Notes: generated by a model from the sequence alone, not told the origin. A DNA stretch of 49,811 nt from Nitrosopumilaceae archaeon (GCA_028279545.1 JANQNN010000039.1:1-49811); one strand, 5' to 3'. Positions 25,061 to 34,383 are shown, counted from the stretch's first letter. Numbers and translations are program-made.

Positions 25061-26556
25061 ATAAAAGCATCTAGCCCATTTTTTTTATTATTATTTTTTT
25101 GTAACGTTTGAGATATTTTTTCTCCCATAAATTTTGCAGTATTCATTTTTCTTTTACCTATCCAATAATATCTTTCATCTATGGTATCTTTAGTTATCAA
25201 CACAGTTAAGTTTCCTGAATTTTTTCTACCAGTTCTTCCTCTTCTTTGAATAAAACGAATTGAACTGGGAATATTATCATAAAAAATAACTTGATTTACT
25301 TCAGAAATGTCTAATCCTTCTTCCCCTACTCTTGTTGCAACAAGAACTTGGTATTCTCCATCTCTAAATTTTTGAACAGTTTCTATCTGTTTTTTTTGTT
25401 TTAATCCAGTTTCTCCTGACTTTCCAATTAAAATCCCTGATTTAATCCCCATTTGATTTAGGTTTTTGAAAATAACATCTACTGAATCTCTGTAGCTTGA
25501 GAAAATCAGAGCCTTACCAGGCACGGATTTGAGAATTTCTTCAAGTTTTTGTATTTTTGGGTGCTCTATTCCTTTTAGCTCTGCTTCTTTTGCCAAATGA
25601 ACAGCTTTTGTAAAATTTGGGTCTACCTCAAACAATTCTTTAATGCCCACTCCTTTTTTTGATTGGGTTCGTTTACAAAATTTCAAGAACGTGGTAATGC
25701 CATGAGCCTCTAACATTGTTAAGGCATAATGAATTCGAATAGCAGTAAAAAGTGGCTTGGCACATCGCTTATTGTGGTGAAGTACGAATTGTCTAGCTCT
25801 AAGCAAAGCAGATAAGGATTGTTGACCATTTAACTGAAGTCCATATTTTTTCATTGTATCGTAGCGTTCATCCAAAGAGTCTTTCAAAAGTTGTTGAATT
25901 ATTTTCATTTCAGGTGTTAATTCTACATTAACCCATTTGGTATCGGTTTCTTGAGTGTACGGTTTAACATCAGAACTATTTTCATTTCTTTCTGCAACTG
26001 ATGAAATGTTTAATCTAGTAATAATCTCAGTTGCTTTTTCTTTCTCACTTGGTAAGGTAGCTGTCATTCCAAGGATTCTAACATCCAAATTTGTAAATTT
26101 TTCTGCTATTGTTGAATATGCATAATCTCCAATAGTTCGATGAGCTTCATCAAATATTATTAAACCAAATTGAGTAGGATCAACAATTTGCCTTTCTAAA
26201 TCATTTCTAGTAATCTCTGGAGTTGCGCAGATAATGCTATTCATCCACAGTTTTGTTCTTTTTTGAACAGTATCTTCTCCAGTAATAATTGAAATGTCTT
26301 CAATTGTAAGGTTTTGTTTTAAAAATTCAAAATGTTGGTTTACAAGAACTCTTGTTGGAGCTAAAAAAAGAATTCCTTTTCCCTTAGAAAGATATTCTGA
26401 AATTACCTGTAAAGCTATTGTTGTTTTGCCCAAACCGGTGGGTAATACTATCATGCAATTCTCAGTTATAGCTTGTTCTGCAAGATTTACTTGATAATCT
26501 CTTTTCTCAATAGAATTTTTCTTTATGTATTTTTTTTCGATATGAACTAATGTCAT
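25057..26556 (-). CDS. Hef-type SF2 helicase without a nuclease domain
   Basis: This is the helicase half of the archaeal Hef/FANCM family, which remodels stalled forks and branched DNA. From the ATG at 26556 it has 499 residues. In the longer frame (GTG 26622) the motifs are Walker A PTGLGKTT (61-68), DEAH (158-161), TAT (187-189) and the motif VI arginines QRRGRTGR near 466. The XPF-type nuclease and HhH domains of euryarchaeal Hef are absent; the protein ends KKNGLDAFI, which resembles a PCNA-binding peptide. Family homology begins near HIEKKYI, so ATG 26556 is preferred, though GTG 26622 with a TTTTAGAT element upstream is also possible. It converges on the gene before it with overlapping stops. 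Confidence 0.88.
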   Translation of the reverse strand: MTLVHIEKKYIKKNSIEKRDYQVNLAEQAITENCMIVLPTGLGKTTIALQVISEYLSKGKGILFLAPTRVLVNQHFEFLKQNLTIEDISIITGEDTVQKRTKLWMNSIICATPEITRNDLERQIVDPTQFGLIIFDEAHRTIGDYAYSTIAEKFTNLDVRILGMTATLPSEKEKATEIITRLNISSVAERNENSSDVKPYTQETDTKWVNVELTPEMKIIQQLLKDSLDERYDTMKKYGLQLNGQQSLSALLRARQFVLHHNKRCAKPLFTAIRIHYALTMLEAHGITTFLKFCKRTQSKKGVGIKELFEVDPNFTKAVHLAKEAELKGIEHPKIQKLEEILKSVPGKALIFSSYRDSVDVIFKNLNQMGIKSGILIGKSGETGLKQKKQIETVQKFRDGEYQVLVATRVGEEGLDISEVNQVIFYDNIPSSIRFIQRRGRTGRKNSGNLTVLITKDTIDERYYWIGKRKMNTAKFMGEKISQTLQKNNNKKNGLDAFI

Positions 26557-26622
26557 TTTATATAATTTTGAATTATTGGGTATTGATTTTATGTTTTCGT
26601 GTAGTAAAGTATTCACAAACAC

Positions 26623-26928
26623 ATACCTTCTTTTTTCTATTAATCTAAAATTCGTGCGTGTTGGTATGAGTTACATTATCTATGAGGCCCCAAATGAAAG
26701 TTTCCTTTACAGACTAACCTAAAAAATGCACGTGACCAATATTGTCTAAAAACAATTCTCTTCTTTTACTATACAGGCGTAAAAAGCGCATTTTATGAGA
26801 CCTTTTTTTCTTAAATCTAGCCAAAAAAGGTCAAATTAAGATAAAAAGAGGTTGTTAAAATTTATCAAATTTTTTTGAAAAACAAAATCAAATTTCCTCA
26901 TTTTAAATATAAAAAAAGAAAAAAATAA
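26623..26928. other. 306-bp intergenic region with a perfect inverted repeat
   Basis: It lies between the helicase and a 62-residue basic protein, both on the minus strand. The only structure seen is the inverted repeat at 26799-26832. No gene or known RNA is recognised. Confidence 0.45.
26799..26832. terminator. inverted repeat with A/T tracts, possible terminator or hairpin
   Basis: GACCTTTTTT (26799-26808) and AAAAAAGGTC (26823-26832) are perfect inverted copies around 14 bases. It lies about 100 bases past the end of the minus-strand basic-protein gene's start-distal side only if read upstream, so it is not an obvious terminator for either neighbour. A hairpin in an unannotated transcript or a protein site is equally possible. 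Confidence 0.3.
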
Positions 26929-27117
26929 TCAGTCTAACTTTTTCTTTAGTTTGTTTATTAATGCAGTTTCCTCTCTGAGATGTTTTTTTAATAATCGTTC
27001 ATGAGCTTTTTTATGTACACTATATGCTTTGTTTAAACTAGACTTTCTTTTTGCTCTTTTTATGGAAGCTTGAAATTTTTTGTGAATTGCATTAACTTCG
27101 GCGGTATAGCTTGCCAT
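26929..27117 (-). CDS. 62-residue basic helical protein
   Basis: The protein is rich in lysine, arginine and alanine and has no cysteine or hydrophobic segment. Stretches such as IKRAKRKSSLNKAYSVHKKA and ETALINKLKKKL suggest two amphipathic helices, possibly a helical hairpin. Small basic helical proteins often bind nucleic acid, which is only an inference here. A CTTTAATG element (27138-27145 on the opposite strand) centred about 25 bases upstream of the ATG supports a real, leaderless gene. Confidence 0.65.
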   Translation of the reverse strand: MASYTAEVNAIHKKFQASIKRAKRKSSLNKAYSVHKKAHERLLKKHLREETALINKLKKKLD

Positions 27118-27259
27118 AACTTAGTAAATTTGAGCCTCATTAAAGAACATTGTGTAGAAAATAACCTTAAAAAAAAAGATCGCAAAAATATGAAAAAAAG
27201 ATAATATGCATTTTTAAAATTTAACTAATTCATATATTGCTTAACCATTTTCTTCAAGT

Positions 27260-27787
27260 ATGAGTAAATCTTTTGCAAGACCAGATTGGGATGAATATTT
27301 TATGCTTCAAGCTGAACTTGCCAAGCTCCGTTCAAATTGTTTGACTAGAAAAGTAGGCGCTGTAATTGTACGAAATCACAGACAGCTAGCTACAGGCTAT
27401 AACGGAACTCCTCCCGGAATAAAAAATTGTTTTGATGGTGGTTGTAAAAGATGTCAATTGAGAATGGAAGGGAAAATTGAACCCGGAGTATCCTTGGATA
27501 GGTGTCTTTGCAATCATGCTGAGGCAAATGCTATAATGCATTGTGCAATTTTGGGAATTGAGGCAGGAATTGAAGGAGCTGTTTTGTATACTACTTTTGT
27601 TCCTTGTTTAGAATGTACCAAAATGGCAATAACTATTGGAATTAAAAAATTTGTTTGTTTGGATTCTTATCCTGAAACTGATTTTGAATTATTAAAAGAA
27701 GCAGGAGTGGAAGTAGTCCAATTAAAAAAAGACACAATACAAAATTGGGCACAAGAATTGGTAAAACAATATGATAATTTTTCTTAA
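27260..27787 (+). CDS. dCMP deaminase-family protein
   Basis: The 175-residue zinc enzyme belongs to the deoxycytidylate deaminase family, which produces dUMP for thymidylate synthesis. The zinc ligands are H86 in NHAEAN, with catalytic E88, and C116 and C119 in VPCLEC. A cysteine-rich insert (CFDGGCKRCQ, 57-66; CLC near 82-84) precedes the active site and could hold a second zinc, as in the related dCMP deaminases. A GCTTAACC element lies about 17 bases upstream of the ATG. PolB follows eight bases after the stop, so the two are co-transcribed. Confidence 0.88.
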   Translation: MSKSFARPDWDEYFMLQAELAKLRSNCLTRKVGAVIVRNHRQLATGYNGTPPGIKNCFDGGCKRCQLRMEGKIEPGVSLDRCLCNHAEANAIMHCAILGIEAGIEGAVLYTTFVPCLECTKMAITIGIKKFVCLDSYPETDFELLKEAGVEVVQLKKDTIQNWAQELVKQYDNFS

Positions 27788-27795
27788 GTGATAAT

Positions 27796-30351
27796 ATGTC
27801 AATTGAAGAAGAAACAGAAAAAATTTTATCAATGCCCCCCTCTATGCTGGTTTCTGCAGCCTATGATAACATTAAAAGATCTGCAATTTTAAAATTCTAT
27901 GAACCAAAATCTCAAAAATTGTTTTTGTGGGAAGATGAAACTAATCATAAACCTTATTGTTATTCTAAATTAAGTTCCGAAGAACTAGATTTTCTTAAAG
28001 AAAGAGAAGATATACTAAAAATTGAAAAAACAAACCGTCAAGATCTAATTAATGATAATACAATTCAAGTTTCAAAAATCCTTGTTTCAGATCCACTTGC
28101 AATTGGGGGCACAACTGGTGAAAAAAGTGTTAGAAACATAATTGAAACATGGGAATCTGACATTAAATATTACGAGACATATTTGTATGACCGAGGCTTG
28201 ATTGTTGGAAAATATTATGAAATTGCCGATGGAAAAATAGCACCACATAATTTAGAAATTTCAGATGAAGTAAAAATAGCTTTGAAGAGTCTGCTTTGGG
28301 ATAAAGTTGACAGTGAAAACATGGTAGACTCTAAGGAATTTAAGGAATGCATTACTGATTGGGCAGATTTACTAAACCAACCTATCCCAAAAATAAAACG
28401 ATTAAGTGTTGATATTGAAGTTGAAGCTGAAATAGGTAGAATTCCAGATCCAAAAATTGCTGAAAAAAGGGTAACAGCAATTGGATTTAAGGGAACTGAT
28501 GGTTTTGACAAAATTTTTGTTTTGAGAACAGAAGATACAGAAGAAGGAAAAAATGAATTAGATGAAAACATTGAGGTTGTATTTTATGAAAAAGATCAAG
28601 AAAAACAAATGATTTTAGATGGATTTAAAATTATGAAAGATTTTCCATTTGTTCTTACGTATAATGGTGATGAATTTGATTTACCATATCTTTACAACAG
28701 GGCAGAAAGACTTGGGATTAAAAAAAATGAAAATCCTCTATACATGATGAGAGATTCTGCTACTTTAAAACATGGAGTACATTTGGATTTGTATCGAACT
28801 CTTTCAAATCGTTCTTTTCAAATTTATGCATTTAGTCAGTCGTATACTGATTTTAGATTAAACAGTGTGTCAAAAGCTCTCTTGGGCAAAGAAAAAATTG
28901 ATTATGGAATTGAGCTAGGTGATCTTAACCTATACCAAACAGCCAATTATTGTTATAATGATGCTCTGATTACCTACGAACTTACAAGCTTTAATCATGA
29001 TCTTTTAATGAATTTACTCGTAATTATTGCCCGAATAGGTCGAATGCCAATTGATGATATAGCTAGGCTTGGTGTGTCCCAGTGGATTCGAAGTCTCTTA
29101 TATTATGAACATAGACAGAGAAATGCTTTAATTCCAAAAAGAGACGACTTGCAAAAACGTTCTGAGGGAGTAATTTCTGAAGCCGTAATTAAGGATAAAA
29201 AATATCGAGGTGGTTTGGTTATTGATCCCAAAGAAGGAATCCATTTTGATGTTGTTGTAATGGATTTTGCTAGTCTATATCCAAGCATAATTAAGGTAAA
29301 AAATCTATCATATGAAACTGTAAGATGCTCACATGAAGAGTGTAAAAAAAACCCAGTTCCTCAAACTAATCACTGGACATGTACAAAAAGAAATGGACTA
29401 ACTTCGATAATAATTGGTTCTCTACGAGACTTGAGAGTAAATTACTACAAAAGTTTATCAAAAAAAGATACTTTGACTCAAGAACAAAGACAACAATACA
29501 CAGTTGTCAGTCAAGCACTTAAGGTTATTTTAAACGCAAGTTATGGTGTAATGGGAGCTGAAATCTTTCCATTATATTTTCTACCTGCAGCCGAAGCTAC
29601 TACTGCTATAGGAAGATACACAATTCTTGAAACTATTAAAAAATGTGAAAGTATGGGAATCGAAGTTCTTTATGGAGATACAGATTCAATTTTTATCAAG
29701 AATCCATCAGATGAACAAATAAAAAAAGTAATAGATCAAGCAAAGACTGATCATGGTGTAGATTTAGAAATTGATAAAATATATCGATATTGTGTCTTGA
29801 GTAGTAGAAAAAAAAATTATTTGGGAGTTACAAAAAGTGGAAAGGTAGACGTAAAGGGATTAACTGGGAAAAAATCACACACGCCAGAATTTATTAAAAA
29901 ATTGTTTAACGAATTACTTGATATTTTATCTGAAGTAAAAACCATTGATGATTTTGAACGAGCCAAATTAGAAATCTCAACAACTATTGCAACCTGTGCA
30001 AAAAAAGTTCAAGATAAAGAAATTCCATTAAAGGATTTAACTTTCAATGTTATGGTTAGTAAACCTCCTTCTGAATATGTAAAAACAATACCCCAGCACA
30101 TAAGAGCTGCAAAACAATTAGAATCAATCAGAGAAATAAAAAAAGGAGATAAAATTTCTTTTGTAAAAATTTTGAACAAACCTGGCGTTAGGCCAATCGA
30201 ATTAGCAAAAAAAGAAGAGATTGACTCTAAAAAATATATGGAATTTATGGAATCAACCTTAGACCAGATAACTTCCTCAATGGATATGGATTTTGATACT
30301 ATTCTTGGAAAACCAAAACAAACTGGTTTAGACGAATTTTTTTGGAGCTGA
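27796..30351 (+). CDS. family B DNA polymerase
   Basis: This replicative polymerase has 851 residues. Its 3'-5' exonuclease is intact: exo I D206-I-E208, exo II Y289-N-G-D-E-F-D295, and exo III Y385-C-Y-N-D389. The polymerase has motif A D490-FASLYPSI, motif B K576-VILNASYG, and motif C Y626-G-D-T-D-S. A small cysteine group (C511, C516, C529) sits just after motif A. The last residues, QTGLDEFF (842-849), form a PCNA-interacting peptide. The usual archaeal PolB length and all catalytic residues are present. It is the second gene of an operon with the dCMP deaminase before it and a SemiSWEET gene after it. Confidence 0.96.
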   Translation: MSIEEETEKILSMPPSMLVSAAYDNIKRSAILKFYEPKSQKLFLWEDETNHKPYCYSKLSSEELDFLKEREDILKIEKTNRQDLINDNTIQVSKILVSDPLAIGGTTGEKSVRNIIETWESDIKYYETYLYDRGLIVGKYYEIADGKIAPHNLEISDEVKIALKSLLWDKVDSENMVDSKEFKECITDWADLLNQPIPKIKRLSVDIEVEAEIGRIPDPKIAEKRVTAIGFKGTDGFDKIFVLRTEDTEEGKNELDENIEVVFYEKDQEKQMILDGFKIMKDFPFVLTYNGDEFDLPYLYNRAERLGIKKNENPLYMMRDSATLKHGVHLDLYRTLSNRSFQIYAFSQSYTDFRLNSVSKALLGKEKIDYGIELGDLNLYQTANYCYNDALITYELTSFNHDLLMNLLVIIARIGRMPIDDIARLGVSQWIRSLLYYEHRQRNALIPKRDDLQKRSEGVISEAVIKDKKYRGGLVIDPKEGIHFDVVVMDFASLYPSIIKVKNLSYETVRCSHEECKKNPVPQTNHWTCTKRNGLTSIIIGSLRDLRVNYYKSLSKKDTLTQEQRQQYTVVSQALKVILNASYGVMGAEIFPLYFLPAAEATTAIGRYTILETIKKCESMGIEVLYGDTDSIFIKNPSDEQIKKVIDQAKTDHGVDLEIDKIYRYCVLSSRKKNYLGVTKSGKVDVKGLTGKKSHTPEFIKKLFNELLDILSEVKTIDDFERAKLEISTTIATCAKKVQDKEIPLKDLTFNVMVSKPPSEYVKTIPQHIRAAKQLESIREIKKGDKISFVKILNKPGVRPIELAKKEEIDSKKYMEFMESTLDQITSSMDMDFDTILGKPKQTGLDEFFWS

Positions 30352-30360
30352 CAAAATAAA

Positions 30361-30648
30361 TTGGAAGTTGATAGTACCTTTCTTACAATTTTAGGAACAT
30401 TGGCAGGAATTTTAATCCTATCTGGTTGGGCTGAGCAAATAATTAAGGGCTATAAAACCAAAAGTCTCAAAGACGTATCAAAATACTTAATGATACTAAT
30501 TTCTGCAGGAGCTGCCCTTTGGCTTCTTTATGGAATAATTGTAGATGATATTTTTATTATTGGGACAAACCTTGCAGCAATAGCTTTAATGATAACTGTA
30601 TTAGTTATGAAAAAACGATATGAGAGACCGGTAAAAAACGATTTTTAA
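30361..30648 (+). CDS. SemiSWEET-type transporter
   Basis: The 95-residue membrane protein has three predicted helices in the MtN3/SWEET pattern. Helix one is LGTLAGILILSGWAEQ, with the PQ-loop-like position at W-A-E-Q (23-26), helix two is YLMILISAGAALWLLYG, and helix three is IIGTNLAAIALMITVLVM. Such proteins work as dimers to carry sugars or related small molecules across the membrane. The substrate is unknown. The start is TTG, nine bases after the polB stop, so it is probably part of the same transcript, an odd partner for replication genes. A TATA element for the next gene lies past its stop. Confidence 0.85.
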   Translation: MEVDSTFLTILGTLAGILILSGWAEQIIKGYKTKSLKDVSKYLMILISAGAALWLLYGIIVDDIFIIGTNLAAIALMITVLVMKKRYERPVKNDF

Positions 30649-30655
30649 TCAAGGG

Positions 30656-30664
30656 TTAAATATA
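30656..30664 (+). promoter_or_regulatory. TATA box of tpiA
   Basis: TTAAATATA is centred 25 bases before the ATG at 30685, as for a leaderless mRNA. Confidence 0.6.
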
Positions 30665-30684
30665 AAAAAAATTTTCAAAAAATA

Positions 30685-31341
30685 ATGTTCATAATTAATT
30701 GTAAAAACTATGAAGAAATTTCTGGAGATAAAATTATAAAATTTGTAAAAATAGTGGAAAGAATTTCAAAAAAACATAAAATAAAAATTGCAGTAGCACC
30801 TCCCCAACACCTAATTGGATTAGTTGCAAAAAGTTCTATACCAATTTTAGCACAACATGTTGATACTTCAAAAATTGGAAGCACAACAGGATTTATAGTT
30901 CCTGAACTTTTAAAGAAATCAAAAATAAAAGGCTCTTTAATTAATCATAGCGAGCATCGAATTCCAAATAAAAAAATTGTTCAACTTGTTTCAAAATTAC
31001 ATGACTTAAACATGATTTCTGTTTTATGTGTGAAAAATGTAAGTGAAGTAAAAAAGTATGTAAAATTAAACCCTGATTTTATTGCAATAGAGCCACCTGA
31101 ATTAATTGGATCGGGCAAGGCAGTTTCAAAAGAAAAACCTGATTTAATTATTAAAGCAGCCACTGCAGTAAAAAACGAAAACAATAAAACAAAACTTCTA
31201 TGTGGAGCTGGAATTATTTCAGGAGAAGATGTATCTAAAGCATCAGAACTTGGTGCTAAAGGAATTTTAGTTGCAAGTGGAATAATAAAAGCAAAAAACT
31301 GGAAGAAAATTATAAATGATTTTGCAAAATCAATGTCGTGA
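30685..31341 (+). CDS. tpiA: triosephosphate isomerase
   Basis: TpiA interconverts dihydroxyacetone phosphate and glyceraldehyde 3-phosphate in gluconeogenesis. At 218 residues it has the short archaeal length. N5 and K7 lie in INCKNY, catalytic H88 in INHSEHR, catalytic E136 in AIEPPELIGSG, and the phosphate loop in GAGIISGED near 172 and VASG near 205. All catalytic residues are present. It has its own TATA box at 30656-30664, and lies near pyruvate phosphate dikinase, which fits a sugar-making direction. Confidence 0.95.
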   Translation: MFIINCKNYEEISGDKIIKFVKIVERISKKHKIKIAVAPPQHLIGLVAKSSIPILAQHVDTSKIGSTTGFIVPELLKKSKIKGSLINHSEHRIPNKKIVQLVSKLHDLNMISVLCVKNVSEVKKYVKLNPDFIAIEPPELIGSGKAVSKEKPDLIIKAATAVKNENNKTKLLCGAGIISGEDVSKASELGAKGILVASGIIKAKNWKKIINDFAKSMS

Positions 31342-31420
31342 TTTTTTAAATTAATTGAATTTTTATAAACTAATACTTGACGTAATTTCAATAAAACAAT
31401 TAAAATGAATTATAATTTTT

Positions 31421-31525
31421 ATGGAAATTATGAGAAATAGAATCATTTGTAAAGAATGTAAAATTGAACTAGAAACCAGATCTGAAAGAAGTATTCAGAA
31501 ATGTGATGATTGTCAATTAGCTTAG
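31421..31525 (+). CDS. 34-residue Cys4 zinc-ribbon protein
   Basis: The frame from ATG 31421 has 34 codons; an in-frame ATG at 31430 could shorten it by three. It contains a CKEC pair near residue 10 and a CDDC pair near 28 and ends just after the second pair. A TCAATAAAAC element about 28 bases upstream supports the first ATG. No function is known. The remaining bases of the gap (31526-31697) hold only the ppdK promoter. Confidence 0.6.
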   Translation: MEIMRNRIICKECKIELETRSERSIQKCDDCQLA

Positions 31526-31659
31526 TGAATTATTAAAATTCATGAGTAAATTGGCATTATCATGAAATATTTCTATAACTATAGGCAATTTACAAAAAAA
31601 GATAGCAAACAGACCAAATTTTTCTGATTTCTAAATTAACCTCTATTTTCGCTAAAAAC

Positions 31660-31681
31660 TTAAACTGGCAACTTAGTTTAA
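31660..31681. promoter_or_regulatory. inverted repeat overlapping the ppdK TATA box
   Basis: TTAAACT (31660-31666) and AGTTTAA (31675-31681) are perfect inverted copies eight bases apart. The right arm covers the first bases of the TATA box, so a bound protein would compete with the transcription machinery. Possible operator. Confidence 0.35.
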
Positions 31682-31684
31682 ATT
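31677..31684 (+). promoter_or_regulatory. TATA box of ppdK
   Basis: TTTAAATT is about 38 bases before the ATG at 31719 and only about 17 before the in-frame TTG at 31698. This favours the ATG with a short leader. Confidence 0.5.
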
Positions 31685-31718
31685 CCTCTAATTTCGATTG
31701 GTTTACCTAGACAAGACA

Positions 31719-34373
31719 ATGAAACAAGTTTATTTTTATGATGAGGGAGATGGGAAAAACAAAAAACTCCTAGGTGGAAAAGGTGCTGGTTTGTGCGAGA
31801 TGACCAGACTGAAACTTCCAGTTCCCCCAGGTTTTGTAATTACTACTGAAGTTTGTAAAAATTACTATGAAAATAACAAAAAATTACCAAAATCCTTGAT
31901 TTCTGAAATTAAAAAAAATATATCGAAAATTGAAAAAAAGACCGGAAAAAAATGGAACTCTGAATCAAATCCTCTCTTAGTTTCAGTTAGATCCGGAGCT
32001 GCTATTTCAATGCCCGGAATGATGGATACAATATTGAATTTAGGTCTTAATGATAGAACTGTAGAAGGTCTTGCAAAAAAAAGCAACAATTCACAATTTG
32101 CCTGGGATTCGTATAGGCGTTTTATTCAATTATTTGGAAAAGTTGTTTTTGGGGTAGATGATAAAAATTTTGATAATGTTTTAAACAAAGCCAAAAAAAA
32201 TCAAGGTGTAACTGAGGATAGTGCGTTAAACGTAAAATCATTAAAGTCTATTGTTTCTGAATACAAAAGTATTTGTGAAAAATTCACACGAAAAAAATTT
32301 CCCACAGATCCTTATGACCAACTTGAGTTAGCAATAAAAGCAGTTTTTGGAAGTTGGATGGGAGAAAGAGCTATCGTATACCGAGAAAAAAACAATATCA
32401 CTAAAGACATTGCAGATGGAACTGCCGTCAATGTAGTGTCTATGGCATTTGGAAATATGGGAAACGATAGTGCAACTGGAGTGGTATTTACAAGAAATCC
32501 AGGCGATGGAACAAAAAAAATTTACGGAGAATATTTAACTAATGCACAAGGTGAAGATGTAGTTGCAGGTGTTAGAACAGGAAAACAAGTACAAGAACTA
32601 AAAAAAGAAATGCCTAACTCATTTAATCAATTAAAAAATACATGTGAAAAATTAGAAAAACACTACAAGGAACCTCAAGATATTGAATTTACAATTGAAC
32701 AAGGAAAATTTTACCTTTTACAAACAAGAAACGCAAAAATGAATGCAGTAGGTATGATTAAAACTTCGGTAGATATGGTAAACGAAAAATTAATTGGTAA
32801 AAATAGAGCTTTAGTGCGTCTCCAAGCTGAACAACTAGAACAGCTTCTTCATAAAACACTTGACCCAAAAACAATCAAAAACTATAATTCCCTAGTAAAA
32901 GGAATAGCTGCTTCTCCAGGAGCTGCAAGCGGAATTGCTGTATTTGATGTAAAAAGAGCAACAGAGATGGGAGAAAGTGGCACTAAAGTAATCCTAATTC
33001 GAGAAGAAACAAAGCCCGAAGACGTTCCTGCTTTTTTTGAATCAGTTGGAATTTTAACAAGTAGAGGAGGAAAAACATCCCATGCAGCAGTAGTTGCAAG
33101 AGGGATGGGAAAACCTTGTGTTGTGGGATGTTCTGAAATGAAAATTGATAACGATAATCAAATTGCTACGGTAGGAAGTAAAAACTTCAAAGAAGGAGAC
33201 ATTATAACCATTGATGGCAGCAGCGGAAAAGTTTACCTTGGAGAAATTCCAGTAATAGAACCAAAAATGACCCAAGACTTTAAGACTATTTTGGATTGGG
33301 CCCAAAAAGCCAAAAAAATCGGTATTAGGGGAAATGCTGATACTCCAGAAGGAGCAAAACTTGCAAGACAATATGGGGGAAAAGGAATAGGACTTTGTAG
33401 AACTGAAAGAATGTTCAATGGCCGAGACAGAATTGGCTTATTTGTAGATATGATAATGGCAAAGACAATTGAGGAGAGAAAAAAGGTACTAAAAAAATTA
33501 GGAGCATTGCAAAAAAGTGATTTTATCAAAATTTTAAAAGAAATGGAAGGTTATCAGGTTACAATTCGACTATTAGATCCTCCACTACATGAATTTTTAC
33601 CAAATCCCGAAGAACTTGCTGAAAAAATCCACAGGTTGGAAGATAAGAATTCTAAAAAAGAATTAGACGATTTAAGAGTCGTCTTTAACAGAGCCAGAGA
33701 TTTAGCAGAAATAAATCCAATGATGGGTCATAGAGGTGTTAGAGTTGGAGTAACCTATCCAGAAATCTACGAAATGCAAATCCGTGCTGTTTTTGAAGCA
33801 GCAGCATTTTTAGCCAAAAGAAAAGTCAATGCACACCCTCAAATTATGATTCCTCAGGTTAGCAGTATTGAAGAATTAAATCATATCAAGGAAATTTACG
33901 ATGAAATTAAAAAAGAAATTGAAAAAAAATACAGTATGAAAATAAAAATTAATTTTGGCACAATGATTGAAGTAGTTCGTGCAGCTCTTACAGCAAATGA
34001 ACTTGCAGATACAGCAGAATTTTTTAGTTTTGGAACAAATGATTTGACTCAAGCAACGTTTAGTTTTAGCAGAGAAGATGCCGAAGGAAAATTCCTTCCT
34101 GAGTATCTAGAAAAAGAATTACTTGAGCGTAATCCATTTCAATCAATTGATGTAAATGGTGTAGGTAGTCTCATGGAAATAGGAATCTCCAAAGGTAGAA
34201 AATTACGTCCTCAAATGGAGATTGGAATTTGTGGAGAACATGGAGGTGATCCAAGTTCTATTAAGTTCTGCCATGGTGCAAATTTGAGCTATGTTAGCGC
34301 TTCTCCACATCGAATTCCAATAGCCATAGTTGCTGCTGCTCAGGCAGCAATTGAACAACCAAAATCAAGATAG
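31719..34373 (+). CDS. ppdK: pyruvate, phosphate dikinase
   Basis: The enzyme converts pyruvate, ATP and phosphate to phosphoenolpyruvate, feeding gluconeogenesis. From ATG 31719 the protein has 884 residues. An N-terminal ATP-grasp domain (LLGGKGAGLCEM near 17-28, SVRSGAAISMPGMMDT near 90) is followed by the swivelling phosphohistidine domain with H455 in GGKTSHAAVVARGMG. A C-terminal PEP/pyruvate barrel carries the GLCRTERMF motif and the catalytic cysteine in GEHGGDPSSIKFC. All three domains are complete. The frame extends to TTG 31698, but the TATA position argues against that start. An XRE-CBS regulator lies directly downstream. Confidence 0.95.
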   Translation: MKQVYFYDEGDGKNKKLLGGKGAGLCEMTRLKLPVPPGFVITTEVCKNYYENNKKLPKSLISEIKKNISKIEKKTGKKWNSESNPLLVSVRSGAAISMPGMMDTILNLGLNDRTVEGLAKKSNNSQFAWDSYRRFIQLFGKVVFGVDDKNFDNVLNKAKKNQGVTEDSALNVKSLKSIVSEYKSICEKFTRKKFPTDPYDQLELAIKAVFGSWMGERAIVYREKNNITKDIADGTAVNVVSMAFGNMGNDSATGVVFTRNPGDGTKKIYGEYLTNAQGEDVVAGVRTGKQVQELKKEMPNSFNQLKNTCEKLEKHYKEPQDIEFTIEQGKFYLLQTRNAKMNAVGMIKTSVDMVNEKLIGKNRALVRLQAEQLEQLLHKTLDPKTIKNYNSLVKGIAASPGAASGIAVFDVKRATEMGESGTKVILIREETKPEDVPAFFESVGILTSRGGKTSHAAVVARGMGKPCVVGCSEMKIDNDNQIATVGSKNFKEGDIITIDGSSGKVYLGEIPVIEPKMTQDFKTILDWAQKAKKIGIRGNADTPEGAKLARQYGGKGIGLCRTERMFNGRDRIGLFVDMIMAKTIEERKKVLKKLGALQKSDFIKILKEMEGYQVTIRLLDPPLHEFLPNPEELAEKIHRLEDKNSKKELDDLRVVFNRARDLAEINPMMGHRGVRVGVTYPEIYEMQIRAVFEAAAFLAKRKVNAHPQIMIPQVSSIEELNHIKEIYDEIKKEIEKKYSMKIKINFGTMIEVVRAALTANELADTAEFFSFGTNDLTQATFSFSREDAEGKFLPEYLEKELLERNPFQSIDVNGVGSLMEIGISKGRKLRPQMEIGICGEHGGDPSSIKFCHGANLSYVSASPHRIPIAIVAAAQAAIEQPKSR

Positions 34374-34383
34374 TCATACCTAC

